From Sinomicrobium soli (lineage in GTDB: Bacteria; Bacteroidota; Bacteroidia; Flavobacteriales; Flavobacteriaceae), in NCBI RefSeq assembly GCF_003285545.1, contig NZ_QLNV01000001.1, positions 186,001 through 250,000 on the forward strand: a stretch of DNA of 64,000 nucleotides, read 5' to 3'. Of this stretch, positions 8,840 to 18,669 are shown in pieces. Made by a program: the position numbers and the translations under genes. A model generated the notes under the pieces. It was not told where the DNA came from. It did no database searches and saw nothing but the letters and a program-made list of their open reading frames with translations. Each line of letters begins with the position of its first letter. The stretch's first letter is position 1.

Positions 8840-11320
8840 TTACTTTTTACGCGCTTTTCCCGCCTTTCCCTTAACCGGTTTTTTTTCTTCCAGCCTCTTT
8901 TTTACATCTTCAAGCTCCAGTCCGGAAACATCGACATCCTTGGAAAGCTCCACCTTGCTCCTGCCCTTGATGATATTGTGCCTGCCCCAGCGGGCCTTCT
9001 CTATGCGTATCCCTTCTTCCGGCCATTCCCGCACCACTTTTTCGGCTTCCTTTTTAAGCTTGTCCTCGATCAGTTCGGTTATATCATCATCAGACAGGTT
9101 GTCAAAATCGTATTTTTTATTGACATTGACAAACATTCCGTCCCATTTGATAAACGGACCGAACCGTCCCTTGCCCTTGGTCACGTCCTTTCCCTTATAT
9201 GTAGCTATGGGAGCATCGGCCTTTTGCTTGGCCCTTATGAGCTCTACCGCCCGGTCCAGCGTCACATCAAAGACATCTTCCCCCTTGTCCAGGGAAATAA
9301 ACCCATTGTCATAACGGACATACGGACCGAACCGTCCCACATTGACCTCTACGGGCTTGCCTTCGAAATCGCCCAGCACTCGCGGCAGTTCGAACAGCCC
9401 CAATGCCTCTTCCAGGGTAATACCCTCTATGGTCTGCTCCGGAAGCAGGCTGGCAAAGCGGGGTTTTTCCTCTTCTTCAGCCACCCCTATCTGCACCATC
9501 GGGCCAAAACGCCCCAGCCGTACACTTACCTGTCTCCCGCTTTCGGGATCCGTGCCCAGGATACGCTCTCCCCTTTCCCTGTCGGCATTTTCCTCTACAT
9601 CCTTTACCTGGGGGTGGAACCCTTTGTAAAACTCCTTCATCATCAGGGTCCAGTCTTCTTCTCCCGATGCAATATCGTCAAAATTCTGTTCTACCCTGGC
9701 CGTAAAATTATAATCAAGTATGTTTTCGAAATGGGTCACCAGGAAATCATTGACTATGGTCCCTATATCCGTAGGCACCATTTTTCCCTTATCCGCCCCT
9801 GTAATTTCCGAAAGTGTCTTCTCCTGCAACTCACCCTTACGCAGGGTAAACTGTGTGTATTTGCGTTCTGTTCCTTCTATACTGCCCTTTTCTATATAAC
9901 CGCGGTTCTGTATGGTGGAAATGGTAGGCGCATAAGTAGAAGGGCGCCCTATTCCCAGTTCTTCCAGTTTCTTTACCAGCGACGCTTCCGTGTAGCGGTA
10001 CGGCGCCCGCGAAAAACGCTGGGTAGCCGTCATTACCGTATTGTCCAGGACCTCTCCTTTTTCCAATGCCGGAAGCAGGCCGTCCTGTTCTTCGTCCTCT
10101 TCGTCCGTTCCCTCGATATACACCTTCAGAAAACCGTCGAATTTAAGCACCTCCCCGGTAGCAGTAAACAGCTCCTTATGCGTATCGGCTTCTATTTTCA
10201 CATTCGTACGTTCCAGTTCCGCATCGCTCATCTGGGAGGCAATGGTACGCTTCCAGATCAGGTCGTACAACCGTGCCTGGTCACGTTCTACGGACACGGA
10301 ATGACGTGATATATCGGTAGGACGTATGGCTTCATGGGCTTCCTGGGCCCCCTTGGCCTTCTGTGCAAAATTCCTGGGTTTGCTGTACTTTTCCCCGAAG
10401 GCCTGTTTTATCTCTGCCTTTGCGGCCTCTGATGCCTCGGGAGAAAGGTTTACGCTATCGGTTCTCATATAGGTGATAAGCCCCGCTTCATACAGGCGCT
10501 GGGCTATGTTCATGGTCCTGCTCACCGAAAAGTAGAGTTTCCGGGAGGCCTCCTGTTGCAGTGTGGATGTTGTAAAAGGAGGTGCCGGGGTCTTTCTGGC
10601 AGGTTTGGTCTCAAGGCTGGCTACCTTAAACGCCGCGCCGGTATTGCGTTCGAGAAACTGTTTTGCTTCTTCCTTCGTACCGAAAGTTTTCGGCAGTTTG
10701 GCCTTGAAAGTCTTTCCTTCCGCGGTCCGGAACTCGGCCACTATGCGGAACGACACTTCCGGGGTAAACCGGTTGATCTCCCGTTCGCGTTCCACGATAA
10801 GCCTTACGGCCACCGACTGCACCCTCCCGGCAGACAGTCCGCCCTTTATCTTTTTCCAGAGTACGGGCGAGAGTTCGTATCCCACGAGCCGGTCCAGCAC
10901 GCGCCTCGCCTGCTGTGCATTGACAAGGTTGTAATCTATCCCCCTGGGGTTTTCTATCGCCTTGAGAATGGCGTTACGGGTTATGGCATTAAAAACGATG
11001 CGCTTTGTCTTGGACCGGTCGAGCTTAAGCTGTTCCGCCAGGTGCCAGGCTATGGCTTCCCCTTCGCGGTCCTCATCACTCGCAAGCCATACCGTATCAG
11101 CTTTGGAAGCGAGGCTCCGGAGGTTTTTAACCACCTCTTTCTTGTCTTTCGAAACAATATATTTCGGCTTGAAATCCTTGGTCACATCTACCCCCAGCTC
11201 TTTGGAAGGCAAATCGGAAATATGTCCGTAACTGGACGCTACCTTATAATCCTTTCCCAAAAACTTTTCTATGGTTTTTGCCTTGGCAGGCGACTCAACA
11301 ATCACTAAATTCTTTGCCAT
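8840..11320 (-). CDS. topA: DNA topoisomerase I
   Basis: This is a type IA topoisomerase of 826 residues that relaxes negative supercoils through a tyrosine-DNA intermediate. The start is the ATG at 11320 (MAKNLVIVESPAKAKTIEKF): the open frame extends 35 codons further upstream, but the TOPRIM domain begins here and a promoter-like TACTTTTG lies just before it. The TOPRIM domain shows DEDREGEAIAWHL, and the catalytic tyrosine is in AGLITYMRTDSVNLS. The C-terminal quarter holds repeats of the form GRFGPF/YV/IK, as in Bacteroidota enzymes, and no zinc-ribbon cysteine clusters are evident. The tail is lysine-rich (KGKAGKARKK). It heads the leftward run topA - arginase-like - gldKLMN. Confidence 0.97.
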   Translation of the reverse strand: MAKNLVIVESPAKAKTIEKFLGKDYKVASSYGHISDLPSKELGVDVTKDFKPKYIVSKDKKEVVKNLRSLASKADTVWLASDEDREGEAIAWHLAEQLKLDRSKTKRIVFNAITRNAILKAIENPRGIDYNLVNAQQARRVLDRLVGYELSPVLWKKIKGGLSAGRVQSVAVRLIVEREREINRFTPEVSFRIVAEFRTAEGKTFKAKLPKTFGTKEEAKQFLERNTGAAFKVASLETKPARKTPAPPFTTSTLQQEASRKLYFSVSRTMNIAQRLYEAGLITYMRTDSVNLSPEASEAAKAEIKQAFGEKYSKPRNFAQKAKGAQEAHEAIRPTDISRHSVSVERDQARLYDLIWKRTIASQMSDAELERTNVKIEADTHKELFTATGEVLKFDGFLKVYIEGTDEEDEEQDGLLPALEKGEVLDNTVMTATQRFSRAPYRYTEASLVKKLEELGIGRPSTYAPTISTIQNRGYIEKGSIEGTERKYTQFTLRKGELQEKTLSEITGADKGKMVPTDIGTIVNDFLVTHFENILDYNFTARVEQNFDDIASGEEDWTLMMKEFYKGFHPQVKDVEENADRERGERILGTDPESGRQVSVRLGRFGPMVQIGVAEEEEKPRFASLLPEQTIEGITLEEALGLFELPRVLGDFEGKPVEVNVGRFGPYVRYDNGFISLDKGEDVFDVTLDRAVELIRAKQKADAPIATYKGKDVTKGKGRFGPFIKWDGMFVNVNKKYDFDNLSDDDITELIEDKLKKEAEKVVREWPEEGIRIEKARWGRHNIIKGRSKVELSKDVDVSGLELEDVKKRLEEKKPVKGKAGKARKK

Positions 11321-11339
11321 AAACCCGATTTTAAGATTA

Positions 11340-11347
11340 CAAAAGTA
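11340..11347 (-). promoter_or_regulatory. -7 box (TACTTTTG) for topA
   Basis: On the minus strand these bases read TACTTTTG, a full match to the Bacteroidota -7 consensus TAnnTTTG, 19 bases before the topA ATG. The match supports the chosen start; a -33 TTG was not assigned. Confidence 0.55.
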
Positions 11348-11418
11348 TATTAAAAAAAATTTATGGAAGCACCCCCGTGTTTTTTTGAATAAAAATACCC
11401 CGGCATTTCCCTGCCAAA

Positions 11419-11451
11419 TTGTCACTGAGTTTATAAATAATCCTATCTTTG
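11419..11451 (+). promoter_or_regulatory. Promoter for miaB (TTG-N22-TATCTTTG)
   Basis: TTG at 11419-11421 and TATCTTTG at 11444-11451 fit the Bacteroidota -33/-7 promoter pattern. The predicted leader to the miaB ATG at 11577 is about 120 bases. The region lies between the divergent topA and miaB genes. Confidence 0.6.
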
Positions 11452-11576
11452 TACCCTGAAAATATCACAAACGGAGTGCAATTCGTTTTTCCGGGCCGGA
11501 CCCGTACAACCTTTCCGGTTCCAGTATATTTCCGGAAGATCACCGATAAAACATTCCGTTAAGGGCACAGGGTATT

Positions 11577-13055
11577 ATGGAAAAAACAATAGACGAAAAG
11601 AAACAGGGAGAGCAGCTCGTAATGGATATACAGCATTACCCGGAACAAGGTGTACAGCACCGGAAAGACGGTAAAAAACTGTATATAGAAAGTTATGGCT
11701 GCCAGATGAATTTCTCCGACAGCGAGATCGTAGCCTCCATCCTTGCCGGGGAAGGCTTCAATACCACCCAGCAGCTGGAAGAAGCCGACCTGGTCCTGAT
11801 CAACACCTGCTCCATACGGGAAAAGGCAGAACAGACCGTGCGCAAAAGGCTCGAAAAGTTCAACGCCGTCAAAAGGATAAACCCCGCCATGAAGGTCGGG
11901 GTACTGGGCTGTATGGCCGAGCGCCTGAAAAGCAAGTTCCTGGAAGAGGAAAAGATCGTGGATATGGTGGTAGGGCCCGATGCCTACAAAGACCTGCCCA
12001 ACCTGGTGCAGGAAATCGATGAAGGGCGCAATGCGGTAAATGTCATTCTCTCCAAAGAAGAGACTTATGGCGATGTTTCTCCGGTGCGGCTCAACAGTAA
12101 CGGGGTCACTGCCTTTGTATCGATCACCAGGGGATGCGACAATATGTGCACCTTCTGCGTGGTCCCGTTTACGCGGGGTCGGGAACGAAGCCGGGATCCG
12201 CAATCCATCCTGGAGGAAGTGGGGCAGCTCTGGGAAAAGGGATACCGGGAGATCACCCTGCTCGGGCAAAATGTAGACAGCTATCTGTGGTATGGAGGAG
12301 GGCTCAAGAAGGATTTCGAAAATGCCTCGGGGATACAGAAAGCCACAGCGGTAAGTTTTGCCGGCCTGCTGTCTATGACAGCCGAAGCATATCCCAAAAT
12401 GCGCATCCGGTTCTCTACCTCCAACCCGCAGGACATGACACTTGACGTGATCAGGACCATGGCAGAATATCCCAATATCTGCAAATACATCCACCTCCCG
12501 GTGCAAAGCGGGAGCGACCGTATACTCCGGGCCATGAACCGCCTGCATACCAGGGAAGAGTATTTCCGGCTTATCGACAACATCAGGGAGATCATTCCCG
12601 ACTGTGCCATTTCTCACGATATGATCGCCGGTTTTCCCACAGAAACCGAGGCAGACCACCAGGATACCCTCTCACTTATGGAATATGTGAAATACGACTT
12701 CGGCTTTATGTTTGCCTATTCGGAGCGTCCCGGAACACTGGCCGCGAGAAAGATGGAAGACGATGTTCCCGAAGAGGTCAAAAAGCGCAGGCTTACCGAG
12801 ATCATCAACCTGCAGCAACAGCACGGTCTATTCCGTACACAGCAGCACCTGGGAAAAACGGAAGAGGTGCTTATCGAAGGCCCTTCCAGAAAAAGCGATG
12901 CCCACTGGATGGGACGCAATACCCAGAATACGGTTGTAGTATTTCCCAAAGAACACTACAATATAGGCGATTTTGTCAATGTAAAGATTACCGACTGTAC
13001 TGCTGCAACCCTGATAGGAGAAGCAACAGGCCTTTCTGATAAGAGCTTGTTCTAA
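11577..13055 (+). CDS. miaB: tRNA-2-methylthio-N6-dimethylallyladenosine synthase MiaB
   Basis: This 492-residue radical-SAM methylthiotransferase adds the 2-methylthio group to i6A37 of tRNAs. The N-terminal UPF0004 domain holds Cys42 ([11 protein letters not shown]), Cys78 ([10 protein letters not shown]) and Cys112 (GCMAERLK), which bind the auxiliary cluster. The radical-SAM cluster motif CxxxCxxC is at Cys187, Cys191 and Cys194 ([18 protein letters not shown]). A C-terminal TRAM domain for RNA binding is visible around [15 protein letters not shown]. The length is slightly above the usual MiaB because of an N-terminal extension of about 30 residues, common in Bacteroidota. The next gene, a sigma-54 activator, starts 82 bp downstream and may be co-transcribed. 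Confidence 0.96.
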   Translation: MEKTIDEKKQGEQLVMDIQHYPEQGVQHRKDGKKLYIESYGCQMNFSDSEIVASILAGEGFNTTQQLEEADLVLINTCSIREKAEQTVRKRLEKFNAVKRINPAMKVGVLGCMAERLKSKFLEEEKIVDMVVGPDAYKDLPNLVQEIDEGRNAVNVILSKEETYGDVSPVRLNSNGVTAFVSITRGCDNMCTFCVVPFTRGRERSRDPQSILEEVGQLWEKGYREITLLGQNVDSYLWYGGGLKKDFENASGIQKATAVSFAGLLSMTAEAYPKMRIRFSTSNPQDMTLDVIRTMAEYPNICKYIHLPVQSGSDRILRAMNRLHTREEYFRLIDNIREIIPDCAISHDMIAGFPTETEADHQDTLSLMEYVKYDFGFMFAYSERPGTLAARKMEDDVPEEVKKRRLTEIINLQQQHGLFRTQQHLGKTEEVLIEGPSRKSDAHWMGRNTQNTVVVFPKEHYNIGDFVNVKITDCTAATLIGEATGLSDKSLF

Positions 13056-13137
13056 TCCGGAAGCAGCAAGCAAGTATAACCCAAAACACGTTTTCCCGGT
13101 ATTGCATACACCAAACCGGGAAGGCAGTCAGAAGAGC

Positions 13138-14448
13138 ATGGAAAACGTACAAGCCATAAAACAGCGGTTCGGTATCATAGGCAACGATGTAAAGCTCAAC
13201 CGCGCCATCGAAAAAGCCACACAGGTAGCCCCTACCGATATTTCGGTACTGGTAACCGGGGAAAGCGGAGTAGGAAAGGAAAGTATTCCCAAGATCATCC
13301 ACTCCCTGTCGCATCGCAAACACGGCAGGTTTATCGCGGTCAACTGCGGGGCCATTCCCGAGGGTACCATAGACAGCGAGCTCTTCGGGCACGAAAAGGG
13401 CTCTTTTACAGGGGCCACCCAGACCCGTAGCGGATATTTCGAAGAGGCCGACGGGGGTACCATATTCCTGGACGAAGTGGGAGAACTCCCGCTCACCACC
13501 CAGGTACGGCTTTTACGGGTGCTGGAAAACGGGGAGTTTATAAAGGTAGGGTCGTCAAAAGTGCAGAAAACCAATGTCCGTATCGTAGCCGCTACCAACG
13601 TCAATATGTTTGAGGCCATCGAAAAGGAAAAGTTCCGCGAAGACCTCTACTACCGCCTCAGTACCGTGGAAATACACCTTCCCCCGCTGAGAGACCGCAG
13701 GGACGACATCCACCTGCTCTTCCGGAAGTTTGCCGCCGACTTTGCCCAGAAATACAAAATGCCCGCAATCCGGCTGGAGGACAGCGCCGTAAAAGTACTG
13801 CTGGAATACCGATGGGCAGGGAATATCAGGCAGCTCAGGAATGTGGCCGAGCAGATATCGGTACTGGAACAGGACCGCTCCATCTCGGCAAATACGCTTA
13901 CGGGGTACCTGCCCGGTGCCGGAAAAAACCTGCCGGCTGTGATCAGTGACAAAAAGTCCCAGGGTGATTTTGGCAGCGAACGGGAGATCCTGTACAAAAT
14001 ACTGTTCGATATGAAAGGTGATCTCAACGACCTGAAAAAGCTCACACTCGAACTCATGCAGTCGGGCAGCAGTCAGAAGGTAAAAGAGGAAAACCAGAAC
14101 CTCATCCGGAAAATCTACGGAAAATCCGATGCTCCTGATGATTTTGAAGATCTCGCCAGGAATTCAGGCATCTCTACCGAAAACTACCCGGCTATCGAGG
14201 ATTACGAAGACAGCGAGGCCCTGGAGGTGCTTCCCGTGGCGCAGGACCAGGAACTCCGGAACACCGAAGACAAATACCACTTTGCCGAAGAGATCGAAGA
14301 GGAAGAAACGCTTTCCCTCCAGGACAAGGAACTGGAACTCATCAGGAAGGCCCTGGAACGGAACCACGGCAAACGAAAAGCCGCAGCAGCCGAACTGGGA
14401 ATTTCCGAAAGAACGCTGTACAGGAAAATAAAACAATACGATTTGTAA
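13138..14448 (+). CDS. Sigma-54-dependent transcriptional activator without sensory domain
   Basis: This 436-residue AAA+ activator starts almost directly with the central domain. Walker A is GESGVGKE at 41-48, the sigma-54 contact loop is GSFTGA at 88-93 (consensus GAFTGA), and Walker B is GGTIFLDE at 106-113. The C-terminus is a Fis-type helix-turn-helix (RKAAAAELGISERTLYRKIKQYDL). An acidic linker of about 130 residues separates the two. The chosen start is the ATG at 13138; an in-frame ATG at 13102 would add 12 residues unlike the family. There is no receiver, GAF or PAS domain, so activity must be controlled by a partner or by expression level. A sigma-54-like promoter lies about 2 kb downstream, before groES. 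Targets are unknown. Confidence 0.9.
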   Translation: MENVQAIKQRFGIIGNDVKLNRAIEKATQVAPTDISVLVTGESGVGKESIPKIIHSLSHRKHGRFIAVNCGAIPEGTIDSELFGHEKGSFTGATQTRSGYFEEADGGTIFLDEVGELPLTTQVRLLRVLENGEFIKVGSSKVQKTNVRIVAATNVNMFEAIEKEKFREDLYYRLSTVEIHLPPLRDRRDDIHLLFRKFAADFAQKYKMPAIRLEDSAVKVLLEYRWAGNIRQLRNVAEQISVLEQDRSISANTLTGYLPGAGKNLPAVISDKKSQGDFGSEREILYKILFDMKGDLNDLKKLTLELMQSGSSQKVKEENQNLIRKIYGKSDAPDDFEDLARNSGISTENYPAIEDYEDSEALEVLPVAQDQELRNTEDKYHFAEEIEEEETLSLQDKELELIRKALERNHGKRKAAAAELGISERTLYRKIKQYDL

Positions 14449-14457
14449 GGAAGATTA

Positions 14458-14548
14458 GCTGGAAGTCGGGAGTCCGAAGTCGGGGTTCTCATTCTGAGCG
14501 AAGTGCAGCGAAGCCGAAGGCTCTATCGTCGGAATGACAACAGCCAAC
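14458..14548. repeat. Dispersed intergenic repeat (GAAGTCGG / CATTCTGAGCGAAG type)
   Basis: The space between the activator and lptE holds GGAAGTCGGGAGTCCGAAGT followed by CATTCTGAGCGAAGTGCAGC and CGGAATGACAAC. Similar sequence (GTCATTCAGAGCGAAGCGAA) recurs at 51481-51530, and a fragment (ATCATTCCGACTCCGGACTT) at 57951-57970. The CATTC and GAATG ends are inverted copies, giving a palindromic outline. Confidence 0.6.
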
Positions 14549-14573
14549 CAGTAACCAAAATAAATACATTCGC

Positions 14574-15107
14574 ATGAAAAACAATCATACAGGCCCGGCA
14601 ATACCGAAAAGGGCTGTTTCCATATTGGTAGCCTGTGCTGCCCTGCTTATTTTTAAAGGATGTGGCATATACAACTTTACGGGAGGCGATGTCGGAAGTG
14701 CCCAGACCTTCCAGGTAAATACGTTCCGGAACGAAGCCCCGCTGGTCGAACCCGGACTGGACCGGGACTTTACCCTGGCGTTACAGGACCTGATCATGAA
14801 TCAGACCAGCCTGGACCTGGTACCTTCCGGCGGAGACCTGCTCTACGAAGGAGAGATCACCGAATACCGGGTGGCCCCCATGACGGCAACAGCACAGCAA
14901 ACCGCCGCCCAGAACCGCCTGACCATAGGGGTGCGTGTGCGTTTTACCAACAACACCAAGGAAGATGCCGATTTCGAACGCACGTTCTCGTTTTATTACG
15001 ATTTCCCTGCCAACTCACAGCTCAACTCAGTAAAATCGGCTGCTCATGAAGAGATCTTCGAGAGGATCACCCAGGATATCTTCAATGCCTCCCTGGCCGA
15101 CTGGTAG
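14574..15107 (+). CDS. lptE: LPS assembly lipoprotein LptE
   Basis: This 177-residue lipoprotein has a signal sequence ending at the lipobox IFKGC (Cys29). The following GIYNFTGGDVGSAQTFQVNTFRN matches the Bacteroidota LptE family (LptE/RlpB fold). LptE plugs the LptD barrel at the outer membrane and helps place lipopolysaccharide on the cell surface. Conserved features include the repeated FTLALQDLIMNQTSLDLV segment and the C-terminal FERITQDIFNASLADW. It lies between the sigma-54 activator and a TPR gene, a neighbourhood typical of Flavobacteriia. Confidence 0.88.
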   Translation: MKNNHTGPAIPKRAVSILVACAALLIFKGCGIYNFTGGDVGSAQTFQVNTFRNEAPLVEPGLDRDFTLALQDLIMNQTSLDLVPSGGDLLYEGEITEYRVAPMTATAQQTAAQNRLTIGVRVRFTNNTKEDADFERTFSFYYDFPANSQLNSVKSAAHEEIFERITQDIFNASLADW

Positions 15108-15166
15108 GTATTTGCAAGTCGTTAGTTTGTGAAGAATGGCAGGAAGTCAAAACAAACAATATCAAC

Positions 15167-16027
15167 ATGAACGCTTCAGACTACATACAACTCTTAAGAA
15201 AACCCGAAAACATCCGGCTGGAAGAAACAACAGCCCTGGAAACCCTGATCGGGGAATACCCCTTTTTTCAGTCGGCCAGGGCACTTCACCTGAGAGGGCT
15301 CAGTAATCTGAACAGCTTCCGGTACAACGATGCACTCAAAAAAACTGCGGCCCATACCACCGACAGGACAGTGCTGTTCGACCTGATCACCTCAAAAGAA
15401 TTCCTGCAGAACCGCATTGCCAAAACCATCGCCAACCGGAAGACCAATCTCGGGGATATCGAAGTCAATGCACAGGAGATCCGCATAAAGGGCAATACCC
15501 TGGTCGAACAGACCCACCTGGCAGATGAACAGGACGCCGAACGCATCCTCGATCCTTCCGTATTTATTCCCGTACCTTCCGAAACGGAACAACAACTCGG
15601 AATAGGGACTCCCCTGACCTTCGGTCACGGTGAGAAGCACTCCTTTTCGGAATGGCTTAAATTATCGTCCTGCCAGCCGGTCGCGCGGGAAACGGCAGTC
15701 AGTTCGCAGAAAGACAAAAACAAACAACCTGCTCCGGCAGAGATCAGCAGGAAATTCAAGCTTATAGACAAGTTTATCAAAAACAACCCGAAGATCGTGC
15801 CCAGGGCAGACCGGAACAAGGAACCCACCGTAGTAAACCTGGCCCACAATGCGCAAGTGGAACAGGAAGAGCTGATGACCGAGACCCTGGCCAGGGTATA
15901 CCTGGAACAAAAACGGTATAAAAACGCCATTCAGGCCTATAAAATATTAAGTTTGAAATATCCGGAAAAAAGTGGTTTCTTTGCAGACCAGATCAAGGCC
16001 GTTAAAAAACTGCAACAAAACAGTTGA
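15167..16027 (+). CDS. TPR-like hypothetical protein of the lptE-secG locus
   Basis: This 286-residue protein has no signal peptide or membrane segment. Its N-terminus (LETLIGEYPFFQSARALHLRGL) and its C-terminus (LARVYLEQKRYKNAIQAYKILSLKYPEKSGFFADQI) resemble tetratricopeptide units, with a low-complexity charged middle. It lies 59 bp after lptE and 80 bp before secG, and the same order is found in many Flavobacteriia. No specific function can be assigned. A scaffold role near the envelope biogenesis or Sec machinery is only a guess from position. Confidence 0.75.
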   Translation: MNASDYIQLLRKPENIRLEETTALETLIGEYPFFQSARALHLRGLSNLNSFRYNDALKKTAAHTTDRTVLFDLITSKEFLQNRIAKTIANRKTNLGDIEVNAQEIRIKGNTLVEQTHLADEQDAERILDPSVFIPVPSETEQQLGIGTPLTFGHGEKHSFSEWLKLSSCQPVARETAVSSQKDKNKQPAPAEISRKFKLIDKFIKNNPKIVPRADRNKEPTVVNLAHNAQVEQEELMTETLARVYLEQKRYKNAIQAYKILSLKYPEKSGFFADQIKAVKKLQQNS

Positions 16028-16107
16028 CCGATGGCCGCTGTCCGGAAACCGGGAATTTCCGGACGGGATACGACAACAAAGCATATTAATATATTATCAC
16101 ATAAACA

Positions 16108-16470
16108 ATGAGTACGTTTTCTATATTCATGGTGCTGATCATTATCGTGGCACTTTTATTAGTTCTGGTCATTATGGTACAGAATCCCAAAGGCGGAGGA
16201 CTGTCTTCTTCCTTCGGTGGTGGCGGTAGCCAGATCGTAGGCGGCGTTAAAAAGACCGGAGATTTCCTGGACAAGAGTACCTGGACCCTCGCTACCATCC
16301 TGATCGTGCTGATACTGCTTTCGAACCTCAGCCTCAGGAACAGCGGTGCATCGCAGGAGTCCAAACTGCTGGAAGGCCAGCGGACAAGACAGGAAACTAC
16401 AATACCGCAACAGGACAACACCACACCTCCGGTACCGACAGAAACCGATACTACCGGGGAACCCGAATAG
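16108..16470 (+). CDS. secG: Preprotein translocase subunit SecG
   Basis: This 120-residue inner-membrane protein has two hydrophobic helices (about residues 3-23 and 55-72). Between them is the family loop VQNPKGGGLSSSFGGGGSQIVGGVKKTGDFLDKSTW. SecG is the small accessory subunit of the SecYEG channel and assists SecA-driven export. The C-terminal tail (about 85-120) is hydrophilic and rich in Thr and Pro. A hairpin terminator follows at 16495-16527, separating it from groES. Confidence 0.95.
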   Translation: MSTFSIFMVLIIIVALLLVLVIMVQNPKGGGLSSSFGGGGSQIVGGVKKTGDFLDKSTWTLATILIVLILLSNLSLRNSGASQESKLLEGQRTRQETTIPQQDNTTPPVPTETDTTGEPE

Positions 16471-16494
16471 CGGACAGACAAAAAAGATACCTGA

Positions 16495-16527
16495 AAAAAT
16501 GCCAGCTTGTCATAAGTTGGCATTTTT
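16495..16527. terminator. Hairpin terminator after secG (or inverted-repeat activator site)
   Basis: AAAAATGCCAGCTT at 16495-16508 pairs with AAGTTGGCATTTTT at 16514-16527 (one G-T wobble, 5-base loop). The A and T tracts make it suitable as a rho-independent terminator in either direction. Because it also lies about 50-80 bases upstream of a sigma-54-like promoter, an activator-binding role cannot be excluded. Confidence 0.65.
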
Positions 16528-16577
16528 ATTTACAAAAATGTCAGTTTCCTTTCCTTTTTAAGACATTCGTACACGTT

Positions 16578-16591
16578 GGCATAATTTCTGC
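16578..16591 (+). promoter_or_regulatory. Sigma-54-like promoter (GG-N10-GC) upstream of groES
   Basis: The sequence TTGGCATAATTTCTGCC has GG at 16578-16579 and GC at 16590-16591 separated by exactly ten bases, close to the RpoN consensus TGGCAC-N5-TTGC. Transcription would start near 16603, about 40 bases before the groES ATG. No convincing TAnnTTTG box is seen in this interval. A sigma-54 activator gene lies about 2 kb upstream. Confidence 0.5.
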
Positions 16592-16642
16592 CTGACAGTG
16601 CATAGTTTAAACATAAATCTAATTTAAAATAAAATAGTAAAA

Positions 16643-16921
16643 ATGGCTGAAGTAAACATTAAACCGCTTGCAGACAGGGTTCTGGTAGAACCTGTCGCCG
16701 CAGAAACAACAACTGCTTCCGGAATTATCATTCCCGATTCTGCCAAGGAAAAACCTCAGAAAGGAGTTGTTGTTGCAGTTGGTCCCGGTACCAAGGACGA
16801 ACCGTTAACTGTAAAAGTCGGTGATACTGTGCTTTACGGAAAATACTCCGGTACCGAACTCAAACTCGAAGGTACCGATTACCTGATGATGCGCGAAAGC
16901 GATATCCTGGCTATTGTATAG
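16643..16921 (+). CDS. groES: Co-chaperonin GroES
   Basis: This 92-residue protein is the heptameric lid of the GroEL folding chamber. It shows the family sequence [44 protein letters not shown], including the mobile loop that binds GroEL (about residues 18-32), and the C-terminal [12 protein letters not shown]. It is followed after 62 bp by groEL, forming the usual bicistronic operon. A sigma-54-like promoter is predicted upstream. Confidence 0.98.
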   Translation: MAEVNIKPLADRVLVEPVAAETTTASGIIIPDSAKEKPQKGVVVAVGPGTKDEPLTVKVGDTVLYGKYSGTELKLEGTDYLMMRESDILAIV

Positions 16922-16971
16922 CACCCCCTTATCACAACCGGATTGACACTGAACTGAAAACAGTAAATTAA

Positions 16972-18618
<1,647 letters not shown>

Positions 18619-18633
18619 AACAAATGTTTCCGA

Positions 18634-18666
18634 TAAAAAAAGCTGCCCGAGAGGCAGCTTTTTTTA
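18634..18666. terminator. Bidirectional terminator between groEL and the copper ATPase gene
   Basis: AGCTGCC at 18641-18647 pairs with GGCAGCT at 18653-18659 across a 5-base loop. Seven A residues precede and seven T residues overlap or follow the stem, so it can stop transcription from groEL and from the convergent ATPase gene, whose stop codon is at 18670. Confidence 0.9.
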
Positions 18667-18669
18667 TTC

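Noticed and set aside
8978-10309. 443-codon open frame antisense to topA
   Set aside because: Shadow of the topoisomerase gene; no family similarity recognised.
11321-11425. 35-residue N-terminal extension of topoisomerase I
   Set aside because: The conserved TOPRIM start MAKNLVIVESPAKAK begins at 11320 and a -7 box lies inside the proposed extension.
16495-16527. HrcA/CIRCE element before groES
   Set aside because: The inverted repeat does not match the CIRCE arms TTAGCACTC / GAGTGCTAA and has A/T tracts typical of a terminator.
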